56,808 nt of DNA from an uncultured Oscillospiraceae bacterium (GTDB lineage: Bacteria; Bacillota; Clostridia; Oscillospirales; Oscillospiraceae): positions 1 through 56,808 of the forward strand of contig CANQXG010000014.1 in assembly GCA_947627735.1 (NCBI GenBank). Direction: 5' to 3'. The notes under the pieces are model-generated. The model searched no databases. It was not told the DNA's origin and worked only from the letters and a program-made list of their open reading frames with translations. Position numbers and translations under genes: made by a program. Shown piece by piece: positions 1 through 7,054 of this stretch (the first letter of the stretch is position 1; the number at the start of each line of letters is the position of its first letter).

Positions 1-399
1 AATCCACAGCATCCCTTCCAGTGTAGCACATGACCTTGGAGAGGGTCACTAATAACTACTACTTCATAATACAAGGAAAACGAGCAGGACAGTGACCCGC
101 ATATTGCGGAGTACATTAGTGCTGCGCCGGTATCTATGTAGATTTGATTAAAGACAACTACCCCGGCCCAGGCCGGGGTGTATTTACGCGCAAAAGGTTA
201 CAAAATGATTTCAATTACAACAAATACTTACACTCGCTATACTCGGCGGGCCACTAGGAGGACACTGCTTTGCCATGATGCCTTCTTTTGGGGAGGGGAG
301 GCATCTGCCTCATTGCTGTAGTATATATAACACTTGGTCGCGTAGAGGTTGATGGAGGCTCATTGGGTTCCTTCTAGCTAAGGCGGAAAGGAGCGATCC
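1..399. other. Interior of mobile element, no confident gene
   Basis: No convincing gene starts here. A 23-codon open stretch (70-141, + strand, closed by TAG) has no start codon and could be the broken tail of an element gene; I do not recognise it. A GC-rich hairpin (161-168 with 171-178) is followed by only a weak T stretch and may be the terminator of an upstream gene. A second hairpin pairs 277-283 with 299-305. Base composition is clearly less GC-rich than the host genes after 3.4 kb, in line with acquired DNA. Confidence 0.5.
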
Positions 400-684
400 A
401 TGAGCGTCAGCCAAAAGGAAATCGGTCAGCGGATACGCCTTTGCAGACAAGAGATGGGGACCAGTGCGTCTAAGACAGCGTTGGACTTGAATATCTCAGT
501 TGACCACTATAGGAAACTTGAATCCGGGCACCGTATTCCAACCGTGGAGATGCTTGCATCCCTTTCAGAGTATTTCAATGTCAGTACCGATTACCTCCTG
601 TTCGGCAGTTCTCACAAAGGTGAGATATATGCAGAACTTGACGCGGCCATTCAGAAGCTCGTTTATATAAAGAAATTTATATAG
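400..684 (+). CDS. XRE-family helix-turn-helix regulator of the mobile element
   Basis: A 94-residue single-domain DNA-binding protein. Residues 7-66 form a Cro/C1-type helix-turn-helix (IGQRIRLCR, then SVDHYRKLESGHRIP as the turn and recognition helix), followed by a short tail. An AAGGAG ribosome site lies about 8 bases before the ATG. Such small XRE proteins usually control excision or transfer genes of the element that carries them. The stop codon runs straight into a large nested palindrome (684-728), a likely binding site for this or another element regulator. Codon use is more AT-rich than the host genes. The fold assignment is firm; the target is inferred. Confidence 0.85.
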   Translation: MSVSQKEIGQRIRLCRQEMGTSASKTALDLNISVDHYRKLESGHRIPTVEMLASLSEYFNVSTDYLLFGSSHKGEIYAELDAAIQKLVYIKKFI

Positions 685-728
685 GTTGGTCGTATCTGGA
701 CCACACTGTGGTCGTATTACGACCAACC
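684..728. promoter_or_regulatory. Nested palindrome, possible operator
   Basis: An 11-bp outer inverted repeat (684-694 with 718-728, arm GGTTGGTCGTA) encloses an inner dyad GACCACA-C-TGTGGTC (699-713). The octamer GGTCGTAT also occurs as a direct repeat (688 and 710). A TATAAT box follows at 747-752, and its expected -35 position falls inside the palindrome, which suits a repressor operator better than a terminator; no T-run follows. Function is inferred. Confidence 0.5.
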
Positions 729-1183
729 AGGCATAAAAATACGCGCTATAATAACAGCGAGGTAAGGAAGATCCTCCCCTACCCTGACAACTGAATACAC
801 GGTGTCACAGGCACAAAAACCGCGTGATAGCGACGCAGGATGCGGCGCCATGATGAGGCTGTCCATACTGGACAAGTCCCGGAGCGATCTACGTATACCC
901 TGGACCCGACCCGGCAGATCGGGCGCAATGACAGCGCGGCGGATAATGAAACTTGCTCACGCTCTCCCACGGACTAGAGGGGAAGCCCTGCGGTATGCGC
1001 CAGCCTTACAAGCAGCGGTATCGCGGAGTTATGACAGCCTTGCCAGAGGCGGCCTGTGGCATCCCCTATCGCCGGGGTGCGTGGCAAATACGGCGAAAAC
1101 CACACAAAAGAAGGAAGCCGGTGTATCATCCGCAGGTCGTCCTATGGTGATACATCCGGCTTTCTTCGGAAGAAGGCATAATA
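729..1183 (+). other. Hairpin-rich leader before tnpW, probably untranslated
   Basis: About 450 bases with a TATAAT box at 747-752 and several local hairpins: TGTCC/GGACA (860-874), CCCGA/TCGGG (905-923), a GCACCCC-type stem with one bulge (1059-1080) and a long stem at 1110-1167. The open frames here begin with GTG or TTG, have no ribosome site and look non-coding. I read the stretch as a structured transcript or leader upstream of tnpW and the recombinase. No known RNA family was recognised. Confidence 0.4.
1110..1167 (+). promoter_or_regulatory. Long hairpin directly upstream of the tnpW ribosome site
   Basis: Bases 1110-1128 pair with 1148-1167 (core arms AAGCCGG-TGTATCA and TGATACAT-CCGGCTT) with one bulged base, one mismatch and a loop of about 19 bases. 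The ribosome site AGAAGG for tnpW starts a few bases after the hairpin, so the structure could gate its translation. It lacks a T-run and is not a typical terminator. Confidence 0.5.
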
Positions 1184-1372
1184 ATGGAAAAAGCACATGA
1201 GCAGACAGAGCGCAAGCTGGACATGGCCGATGGTGATCCTCTGACCAGGAAAACCACCTACACGGTGAATGGCAGAAGATTCGTCGTCACTGCCGTCTTT
1301 CGTGACGGTGGCGAACCCTTCAGCAGTATTCTCTTGCGGATGATGAAAGCTGACGTTACGATCCAGCCTTGA
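1184..1372 (+). CDS. tnpW: TnpW-like transposon-encoded small protein
   Basis: A 62-residue protein with the compact pattern TTYTVNGRRFVV-TAVF-RDGGEPFSSILLRMM. This resembles the small TnpW proteins encoded next to large serine recombinases in Tn4451-type clostridial elements. Their role is not settled; they are commonly found just upstream of tnpX-like genes, as here. An AGAAGG ribosome site lies 8 bases before the ATG, and a long hairpin sits immediately upstream of that. The recombinase promoter begins about 20 bases after the stop codon. Family assignment is by eye from pattern and context. Confidence 0.65.
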   Translation: MEKAHEQTERKLDMADGDPLTRKTTYTVNGRRFVVTAVFRDGGEPFSSILLRMMKADVTIQP

Positions 1373-1389
1373 CTTTTTTGATCGCATCC

Positions 1390-1418
1390 GTGACAGCGGC
1401 AGCAAGACGTGGTATTAT
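1390..1418 (+). promoter_or_regulatory. Promoter of the serine recombinase gene
   Basis: -35 GTGACA (1390-1395), 17-bp spacer, -10 TATTAT (1413-1418). Transcription would start near 1425, leaving a short leader before the AAAGGAGG ribosome site. Confidence 0.6.
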
Positions 1419-1462
1419 CGTATTGTAAATATCGCTGTGTTGGCTGCCGGAAAGGAGGAAAT

Positions 1463-3172
1463 ATGAAACAGTCAACCAGCAAGAAATCCCGAGAGAATAC
1501 CGCGTTTTTGTATCCCAGGCTCTCCCGCGACGATAACCTGGAAGGGGAAAGCTACAGCATCCAGAACCAGAAGAAGCTGCTCACCAAGGCCGCCAAGGAC
1601 ATGGGTTACACCAATCTTGTCACATTCGTTGACGACGGCGTATCCGGCGTCACCATGAACCGCCCCGGCTTCAATGCTATGATGGACGAGCTGGAGAAAG
1701 GCCACGCAGCCGCCGTTTTCGTGAAGGATATGTCCCGCTTGGGCAGAAACTACATCGAGGTCGGCAAGCTGATGGAAGAGTTTTTCCCGGAGCATGATAT
1801 ACGGCTTGTAGCCGTCTCCGATGGCATCGACACATTTGAGGGCGATAACGAGCTGGCGCCGATAAAAAACCTGTTCAACGAATGGTATGCCCGCGACATC
1901 AGCAAAAAGAGGCGCATAAGCAACAAAATCAAGGGCAACTCCGGCGAACCAATGGGGCCTCCCCCTTATGGCTACATGAAGGACCCGGATAATCCGAAGC
2001 ATTGGGTCGTCGATGATGAGGCAGCCGCTGTTGTAAAGCGCATCTTTGCTATGAGCATGGATGGTTACGGCATTGAACAGATCGCGGCAAGGCTGGAAGC
2101 AGACGACATTCTAACGCCGAGAGCCTACTGGATCAGTAAAGGGGTCAGGCGTCCCGTTTCCAACGAGAATCCCTCCCCTACAAAGTGGTGTAAAACCACC
2201 ATCAGCAAGATCCTAGCCCTTCAGGAATACTGCGGCGATATTGTGAACTTCAAGACCTATTCCAGGTCCTACAAGCTGAAAAAGCGCATTGAAAATGACC
2301 CGGAGAATTGGGTGATTTTTAAGGATGTACACACGCCCATCGTGGATCGTGCGATTTGGGAGAGAGTCCAGGAAAAGCGTGGGAAAGTCCGCAAGCGCAA
2401 GCAAAAGGATGGCACGCCGTGTATGTTCTCCGGTCTGCTGGTCTGTGCCGACTGCGGTCACAATCTGCACTACCACTTCAGCCAGAAAAACCACGACATC
2501 AGGTTTTACACCTGCTCCAATTACAAGGGCGATCGCGGTACTTGCCCGTCCACGCATTACATCCGGGTCGATTTTTTGGAACAGGTGGTGCTGGGCGAGA
2601 TCAAGCGACTGACAAAATTCGCCAGCAAATATGAAGCACAGTTTGCACAGACGGTCATGGGATGTTCCCTGCAGAACACCGTAGCGAAGCGTGAGGCGAT
2701 GCAGAAGGAACTGTATTCCCTACGGGCCAGGGACAGAGAGCTTGACGGATTGTTTGAGCGCATCTATGAGGACAACGCAGCCGGTAAGATCAGCGACGAG
2801 CGATTTGCCCGCATGAGCCAAAGGTACGAGAGCGAACAGGCGGAACTGACCGTGAAGATCAAGGCACTGAAGGCCGAGATCGACAAGGTGGGCAGCCAAT
2901 CTGTTACCGCTGATATGTTTCTGTCCACTGTCAGAAAATACACCCGCGCCAAAAAGCTGACGCCTCGGATGCTCAACGAGCTGATCCAGTACATAGAGGT
3001 CCATCAGGCGGAAAAGATCGATGGCGTGTGGGAGCAAAGGCTGACGATCCACTACAACTGTGTCGGCGTTATCGACATCCCCGCCGAACTGTCGTTGCCA
3101 TCCCCCGAAGTTTCCATGAACACGCGGAAGGGCGTCACCCTCAGCTATGCACCAAACGCTATGTCCATTTGA
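1463..3172 (+). CDS. Large serine recombinase (TnpX-like integrase)
   Basis: A 569-residue site-specific recombinase that would excise and insert the element through a 5'-phosphoserine DNA intermediate. The N-terminal resolvase domain carries the catalytic serine in YPRLSRDD (Ser21). It is followed by the recombinase DNA-binding domain (about 170-280), a zinc ribbon with paired cysteines (CADCGHNL and later CSNYKGDRGTC), a coiled-coil stretch (about 395-480) and a C-terminal DUF4368-type tail (IEVHQAEKIDGVWEQRL). I chose the ATG at 1463 because AAAGGAGG lies 4 bases upstream; the in-frame GTG at 1409 lies inside the -10 region. TnpW upstream and tRNA-Arg downstream mark this as the edge of an integrated element. 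Confidence 0.93.
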   Translation: MKQSTSKKSRENTAFLYPRLSRDDNLEGESYSIQNQKKLLTKAAKDMGYTNLVTFVDDGVSGVTMNRPGFNAMMDELEKGHAAAVFVKDMSRLGRNYIEVGKLMEEFFPEHDIRLVAVSDGIDTFEGDNELAPIKNLFNEWYARDISKKRRISNKIKGNSGEPMGPPPYGYMKDPDNPKHWVVDDEAAAVVKRIFAMSMDGYGIEQIAARLEADDILTPRAYWISKGVRRPVSNENPSPTKWCKTTISKILALQEYCGDIVNFKTYSRSYKLKKRIENDPENWVIFKDVHTPIVDRAIWERVQEKRGKVRKRKQKDGTPCMFSGLLVCADCGHNLHYHFSQKNHDIRFYTCSNYKGDRGTCPSTHYIRVDFLEQVVLGEIKRLTKFASKYEAQFAQTVMGCSLQNTVAKREAMQKELYSLRARDRELDGLFERIYEDNAAGKISDERFARMSQRYESEQAELTVKIKALKAEIDKVGSQSVTADMFLSTVRKYTRAKKLTPRMLNELIQYIEVHQAEKIDGVWEQRLTIHYNCVGVIDIPAELSLPSPEVSMNTRKGVTLSYAPNAMSI

Positions 3173-3200
3173 AAGGCTCTGCCATCTACTCGCTTTTACA

Positions 3201-3249
3201 CAAAAAGCGGGTGTCCTTACAGGAGTTTTCAAATCCTATAAGGACACCC
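3201..3249 (-). terminator. Terminator of tRNA-Arg at the element/host boundary
   Basis: An 11-bp perfect stem (3209-3219 with 3239-3249) extended by an inner AGGA/TCCT pairing. On the minus strand it begins 4 bases past the tRNA 3' end and is followed by GCTTTTTG. It also lies about 35 bases after the recombinase stop codon and may end both transcripts. The right attachment site of the element must lie in or near this stretch. Confidence 0.7.
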
Positions 3250-3253
3250 GTTA

Positions 3254-3330
3254 TGGTACGGCTGACGGGATTCGAACCCACGACCTTTGGCTCCGGAGGC
3301 CAACACTCTATCCAGCTGAGCTACAGCCGC
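3254..3330 (-). tRNA. tRNA-Arg (anticodon CCG)
   Basis: A 77-base tRNA reading CGG codons. On the minus strand it runs from GCGGCTG to CAGCCGT-A-CCA, with the D-arm GTAGCTCAGC, anticodon stem TTGGC/GCCAA around the loop CTCCGGA, and the T-loop GGTTCGAATCC. CCA is encoded. The gene is intact. Its 3' end faces the recombinase element, the usual geometry for an element targeted to, or beside, a tRNA gene. A promoter and a terminator flank it. Confidence 0.97.
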
Positions 3331-3345
3331 GCATCCAGCTTGCTT

Positions 3346-3374
3346 ATTATAAACCATCCCGCCTGGAATATCAA
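3346..3374 (-). promoter_or_regulatory. Promoter of tRNA-Arg
   Basis: On the minus strand: -35 TTGATA (3369-3374), 17-bp spacer, -10 TATAAT (3346-3351), ending 15 bases before the mature tRNA 5' end. Confidence 0.75.
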
Positions 3375-3419
3375 GAGAAAAGTACGGCACTTTTTCGGCC
3401 ATCTTTCGCGCGGACCAGC

Positions 3420-3448
3420 TTGGAATTACAACGGAAGTATGCTATAGT
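3420..3448 (+). promoter_or_regulatory. Promoter of the aldo/keto reductase operon
   Basis: -35 TTGGAA (3420-3425), 17-bp spacer, -10 TATAGT (3443-3448), about 20 bases before the start codon. Confidence 0.6.
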
Positions 3449-3467
3449 TTCTCCGAGGTGATCTTTT

Positions 3468-4490
3468 ATGCAGACCTTCCTTCTGGGCAAAACGGGCCTC
3501 GCCGTCACAAAGCCCGCCATGGGCTGTCTGCCCATCCAGCGCACGGAAAAAGACGAGGCTGTGCGCATCCTCCGCCGTGCCTATGAGGGCGGCATCCGCT
3601 ACTTCGACTCCGCCAACGCTTACACCGACTCGGAGGAGAAGATGGGCCTGGCCCTGGCCGACGTGCGGGGGGACATCGTGATCTCCACCAAGAGCCAGGG
3701 CCGGGACTATGACACCGTGGCCGCCCACATCCAGACCTCCCTGGAGCGGCTGCGGACCGACTACATCGACCTGTTCCAGTTCCATCTGGCCTCCCGCTGG
3801 GAGGACATCGACTCCGGCGCCATGGACGCGGCCCAGGACGCCCTGGCCAAGGGCTATATCCGCCACATCGGCGTGACCTGCCACAGCCTGGGCTTTGCCC
3901 AGGAGGCGGTCCGCTCCGGCCGGTTTGAAACGCTGCAGTACCCCTTCAGCTACCTGTCCAACGACGAGGAGCAGGCCCTGGTCCGTTCCTGCCTGGACGC
4001 GGGCATGGGCTTCATCGCCATGAAGGCCCTGGCGGGCGGACTTTTGTCCAACGCCCGGGCGGTGCACGCGTTCATGGGCAAGCAGGAGGGCGTGGCGCCC
4101 ATCTACGGCATCCAGACCATGGAAGAGCTGGAGCAGTGGCTGGCCCTGGCAGAGGAGGACCCCGCCATGGACGAGGAGCTGCAGGCGGTGATCGACGCGG
4201 ACCGGGCGCAGCTGGGCGGCCAGTTCTGCCGCAGCTGCGGCTATTGCATGCCCTGCCCCCAGGGCATCGAGATCCGCAACTGCGCCCGTATGGACATGCT
4301 CATCCATCGCAGCCCCTGGCGGCCTTATTTCACCCCGGCGTGGCAGGCGCGGATGAACAAGATCAACGACTGCGTGGAGTGCGGCCGGTGCAAATCCAAG
4401 TGCCCCTACCACCTGGACACCCCCAAGGTGCTGAAGTACATGCTCAAGGATTACTGGGCGTTCTATGAGGAACACAAGAGCGAGCTGTAA
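3468..4490 (+). CDS. Aldo/keto reductase with C-terminal 2[4Fe-4S] ferredoxin domain
   Basis: A 340-residue cytoplasmic oxidoreductase. The TIM-barrel part shows the aldo/keto reductase tetrad by position: Asp47 and Tyr52 (YFDSANAY), Lys75 (STKSQ) and His106 (FQFHLAS). The last 90 residues hold two clusters of cysteines, C254-C257-C260-C263 followed by Pro and C302-C305-C308-C312 followed by Pro, typical of [4Fe-4S] sites. This fused form is common in anaerobic Firmicutes, where electrons probably pass through ferredoxin-type clusters; the substrate is unknown. The start has a GAGGTG ribosome site. The next gene, apbE, overlaps its end by 26 bases, so the two are translated together. A second enzyme of this type is at 9935-11050. 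Confidence 0.88.
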   Translation: MQTFLLGKTGLAVTKPAMGCLPIQRTEKDEAVRILRRAYEGGIRYFDSANAYTDSEEKMGLALADVRGDIVISTKSQGRDYDTVAAHIQTSLERLRTDYIDLFQFHLASRWEDIDSGAMDAAQDALAKGYIRHIGVTCHSLGFAQEAVRSGRFETLQYPFSYLSNDEEQALVRSCLDAGMGFIAMKALAGGLLSNARAVHAFMGKQEGVAPIYGIQTMEELEQWLALAEEDPAMDEELQAVIDADRAQLGGQFCRSCGYCMPCPQGIEIRNCARMDMLIHRSPWRPYFTPAWQARMNKINDCVECGRCKSKCPYHLDTPKVLKYMLKDYWAFYEEHKSEL

Positions 4491-5499
4491 GCGTCTGGCG
4501 GCGCTGGCGATGGTCCTGGTCCTGGCCCTGAGCGGCTGCAGCCGGGAGCCGGAAAAAAAGGAAAAGCAGCTGTTCGCCATGGACACGGTGATGCTGCTGA
4601 CCGCCTACGGCGATGAGGCCGACGCGGGCCTGGCCGCGGCCACGGACGCGATCAACGCTCTGGCGGCGGACCTGGACCCGGAGAAGGAGGGCGGCTCGGT
4701 GTACGCCGCCAACGCCGGGGCCGGGAGCGCCGTGGCCGTGTCGGAGGATCTGCTGGCCGTGCTGGCGGCGGCGAAGGACGTCAGCCGGGACACCGGCGGT
4801 GCCCTGGACGTGGGCCTCTACCCCGTCATCCGGGCCTGGGGCTTCACCACCGGCCAGTACCGGGTGCCGGAGGCGGCGGAGCTGGCCGGGCTGCTGGCGG
4901 AAAAAGACACGGAGGGCATCCTCGCCGACGACGGCGCCGGCACGGTGACCATCCCGGCGGGCACGGCCATCTCCCTGGGGGCGGTGGCCAAGGGCTACGC
5001 CGCCCAGCGGGCCGTGGAGGCCATGGCCCGGGCGGGGGTGGAAAAGGCCATACTGTCCCTGGGAGGCAACGTGCAGACCCTGGGGGACACCCGCCCCGAC
5101 GGGGAGCCGTGGCAGGTGGCCGTCACCGACCCCAACGACACGGGTTCCTACGTGGGCACCCTCCGGGTGGGACAGACGGCGGTGGTCACCTCCGGGGGCT
5201 ATCAGCGGTACTTTGAGCAGGATGGCCGCACCTACATCCACATCCTGGACCCGGCCACGGGCATGCCGGCGGACAACGATCTGCTGTCCGTGACGGTGGT
5301 CACCGCCGACGGCGCCCGGGCGGACGGACTGAGCACGGCCCTGTTCGTGCTGGGCAGCGAGGGAGCGCTGCGCTATGCCGCCGGCCACGGGGACGTGGAG
5401 CTGGTGCTGGTGACAAAGGACAGCCGGGTCATCGTCACGGCGGGCCTGGCGGAGGGCTTCACCGAGGCCGGGGAGGGCTATACCTATGAATATCCTTGA
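4465..5499 (+). CDS. apbE: FAD:protein FMN transferase (ApbE-like lipoprotein)
   Basis: A 344-residue enzyme that attaches FMN covalently to threonine in target flavoproteins outside the membrane (Rnf and Nqr subunits, extracellular reductases). A lipoprotein signal peptide ends at LALSGC (Cys25). Family motifs are visible: an AMDTV start of the domain, GAVAKGYAAQRA, SLGGNVQTLG, TSGGYQRYF and HILDPATGMP followed by ADGLSTALF near the C terminus. The start overlaps the reductase gene upstream by 26 bases and the end overlaps the glycosylase by 14, so the three form one operon. No obvious target flavoprotein is encoded nearby. Confidence 0.92.
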   Translation: MRNTRASCKRLAALAMVLVLALSGCSREPEKKEKQLFAMDTVMLLTAYGDEADAGLAAATDAINALAADLDPEKEGGSVYAANAGAGSAVAVSEDLLAVLAAAKDVSRDTGGALDVGLYPVIRAWGFTTGQYRVPEAAELAGLLAEKDTEGILADDGAGTVTIPAGTAISLGAVAKGYAAQRAVEAMARAGVEKAILSLGGNVQTLGDTRPDGEPWQVAVTDPNDTGSYVGTLRVGQTAVVTSGGYQRYFEQDGRTYIHILDPATGMPADNDLLSVTVVTADGARADGLSTALFVLGSEGALRYAAGHGDVELVLVTKDSRVIVTAGLAEGFTEAGEGYTYEYP

Positions 5500-5977
5500 C
5501 CTGCCCGCGCCGGAGGCGGCCCGGGCGCTGGTGGGGAAGGTGCTGGTGCGCACGCTGCCGGACGGGACGGTGCTCCGGGCGCGGATCACGGAAACGGAGG
5601 CCTACTTCGGCGAGGCGGATACCGCCTGCCACGCCAGCCGGGGCCGCACCAAGCGCACGGAGGTGCTCTACCGCCGGGCGGGGACGCTGTACGTGTACCT
5701 GTGCTACGGCATCCACTGGATGCTGAACCTGGTCACCGGTCCGGAGGACGATCCCCAGGCGGTGCTCATCCGGGGGGTGGAGGGGGCCTCCGGCCCGGGG
5801 CGGGTGACGAAGTACCTGCACATCGACAAGACCCTGAACGACACGCCCCTGGGCAAAGGCCTGGCCCTGGAGGACGACGGCTATGTACCGGAGAGGATAG
5901 ACGCCTCGCCCCGGGTGGGCATCGGCTATGCATCTGCGGAGGACCAGGCCCGGCCCTGGCGGTTCCGGGCGGGATAA
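5486..5977 (+). CDS. 3-methyladenine DNA glycosylase (AAG/MPG family)
   Basis: A 163-residue base-excision repair enzyme that removes alkylated purines. The family core is clear: ITETEAYFGEADTACHASRG with the likely catalytic Glu in TEAY, then RTKRTEVLY, LYVYLCYGIHWMLN and a terminal PRVGIGYASAED...PWRF. It is shorter than the usual roughly 200 residues, mainly in the segment between GKGL and the C-terminal motif, but start and end motifs are present. The start overlaps apbE by 14 bases, implying translational coupling. Confidence 0.9.
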   Translation: MNILDLPAPEAARALVGKVLVRTLPDGTVLRARITETEAYFGEADTACHASRGRTKRTEVLYRRAGTLYVYLCYGIHWMLNLVTGPEDDPQAVLIRGVEGASGPGRVTKYLHIDKTLNDTPLGKGLALEDDGYVPERIDASPRVGIGYASAEDQARPWRFRAG

Positions 5978-5994
5978 CGAATAGGAGGTTTTCC

Positions 5995-6387
5995 ATGATC
6001 GTGTTTTGGCTCTTTATGCTGTGCGCGGACCTGATCGTTCCCACAGTGATGATCTTCTATGGCAGGAAGTTTATGAAAGCGCCGCCCAAGAACATCAACG
6101 CCTCCTTCGGCTACCGCACGGACCGGTCCATGAAAAATCAGGACACATGGGATTTCGCCCACCGGTACTGTGGCAAATTGTGGTATCGGTGCGGGTCCGT
6201 GATGCTGCTGCCGTCCGCGGCGGCGCTGCTGTTCGTCCTGGGCCGGGACATCGGCGCGATCGGCAGCACAGGGCTGATCGTCGCCGGCGTGCAGCTCGTC
6301 GTCATGCTGGGGACCCTCTTCCCCGTGGAGGCGGCCCTGAAGCGGCCCTTTGACGACAGCGGCCTGCGCCGGGAAAGGCCCATGTAA
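5995..6387 (+). CDS. SdpI-family membrane protein
   Basis: A 130-residue protein with an N-terminal hydrophobic segment (residues 1-20), the SdpI signature INASFGYRTDRSMKNQDTWDFA near residues 36-57, and two more membrane segments. SdpI of Bacillus gives immunity to a cannibalism toxin; the role of most homologues is unknown. The start at 5995 has a strong AGGAGG ribosome site 6 bases upstream, which excludes longer in-frame starts inside the glycosylase. A transmembrane XRE regulator follows 63 bases later. Confidence 0.85.
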   Translation: MIVFWLFMLCADLIVPTVMIFYGRKFMKAPPKNINASFGYRTDRSMKNQDTWDFAHRYCGKLWYRCGSVMLLPSAAALLFVLGRDIGAIGSTGLIVAGVQLVVMLGTLFPVEAALKRPFDDSGLRRERPM

Positions 6388-6450
6388 AAGACCTTTGATA
6401 GACAGCCGGGCGCTTTTCCCCTATGCTGGCAGGGCAAGGAGGCGCGGAGC

Positions 6451-7038
6451 ATGGAGCTTGGCAGTCAGATACGGAAGCGGCGGCAGGCCCTGGGCCTTTC
6501 CCAGGACGAGCTGGCAGCGCGGGTGTACGCCACCCGCCAGTCGGTGTCCAACTGGGAGAATGGCCGGACCTGCCCGGATATAAAAAGCCTTCTGCTGCTG
6601 GCGGAGGTGTTCTCCGCGTCCCTTGACGATCTTGTCAAGGGGGATATCGCGGAAATGAAAAAGCAGATCGACGACGGGGAAAAGGCCGCCTTCCGGCGGG
6701 ACAGCAATATCTTCACGGCGCTGTTCATCGCCATGCTGGTCACATGCGTGCCGCTGGCGCTGGTGTGGCGGTGGCGGGGCCTGGCGGCCTGGTCGGTGCT
6801 GGCCGCCGTGGCGTTCACTTGGTCCTTCCGGGTGGAGCGCTGGAAGAAAAAGTTCGACATCCAGACCTACAAGGAGATCGTGGCCTTCACCGAGGGCAGG
6901 CCCCTCTCCGAGATCGAAAAGGCCCGGGAGGAGGGCAAGCGCCCCTACCAGAAGGCCCTGCTGGCCGCCGGGGCCGGGCTGCTGGGCGCGGCGGTGGCGC
7001 TGGTCATGCTGTGGCTCTGGCGGCGGTTCTTTCTCTGA
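6451..7038 (+). CDS. XRE-family regulator with membrane domain
   Basis: A 195-residue protein with an N-terminal Cro/C1 helix-turn-helix (residues 3-60, SQDELAARVYATRQSVSNWENGR as the core), a charged linker and three hydrophobic segments (about 90-105, 107-122 and 169-190). DNA binding is therefore tied to the membrane. The pairing with an SdpI-family gene upstream suggests that membrane stress or a peptide signal may be sensed; that is inference. The end lies 16 bases before the radical SAM gene. Confidence 0.85.
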   Translation: MELGSQIRKRRQALGLSQDELAARVYATRQSVSNWENGRTCPDIKSLLLLAEVFSASLDDLVKGDIAEMKKQIDDGEKAAFRRDSNIFTALFIAMLVTCVPLALVWRWRGLAAWSVLAAVAFTWSFRVERWKKKFDIQTYKEIVAFTEGRPLSEIEKAREEGKRPYQKALLAAGAGLLGAAVALVMLWLWRRFFL

Positions 7039-7054
7039 AAATGTGAGGTATGAT

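Noticed and set aside
802-1200. Open frame of 132 codons and another at 953-1150 in the element leader
   Set aside because: They begin with GTG or TTG, have no ribosome site, and have a Cys/Arg-rich composition unlike real proteins; hairpins explain the stretch better.
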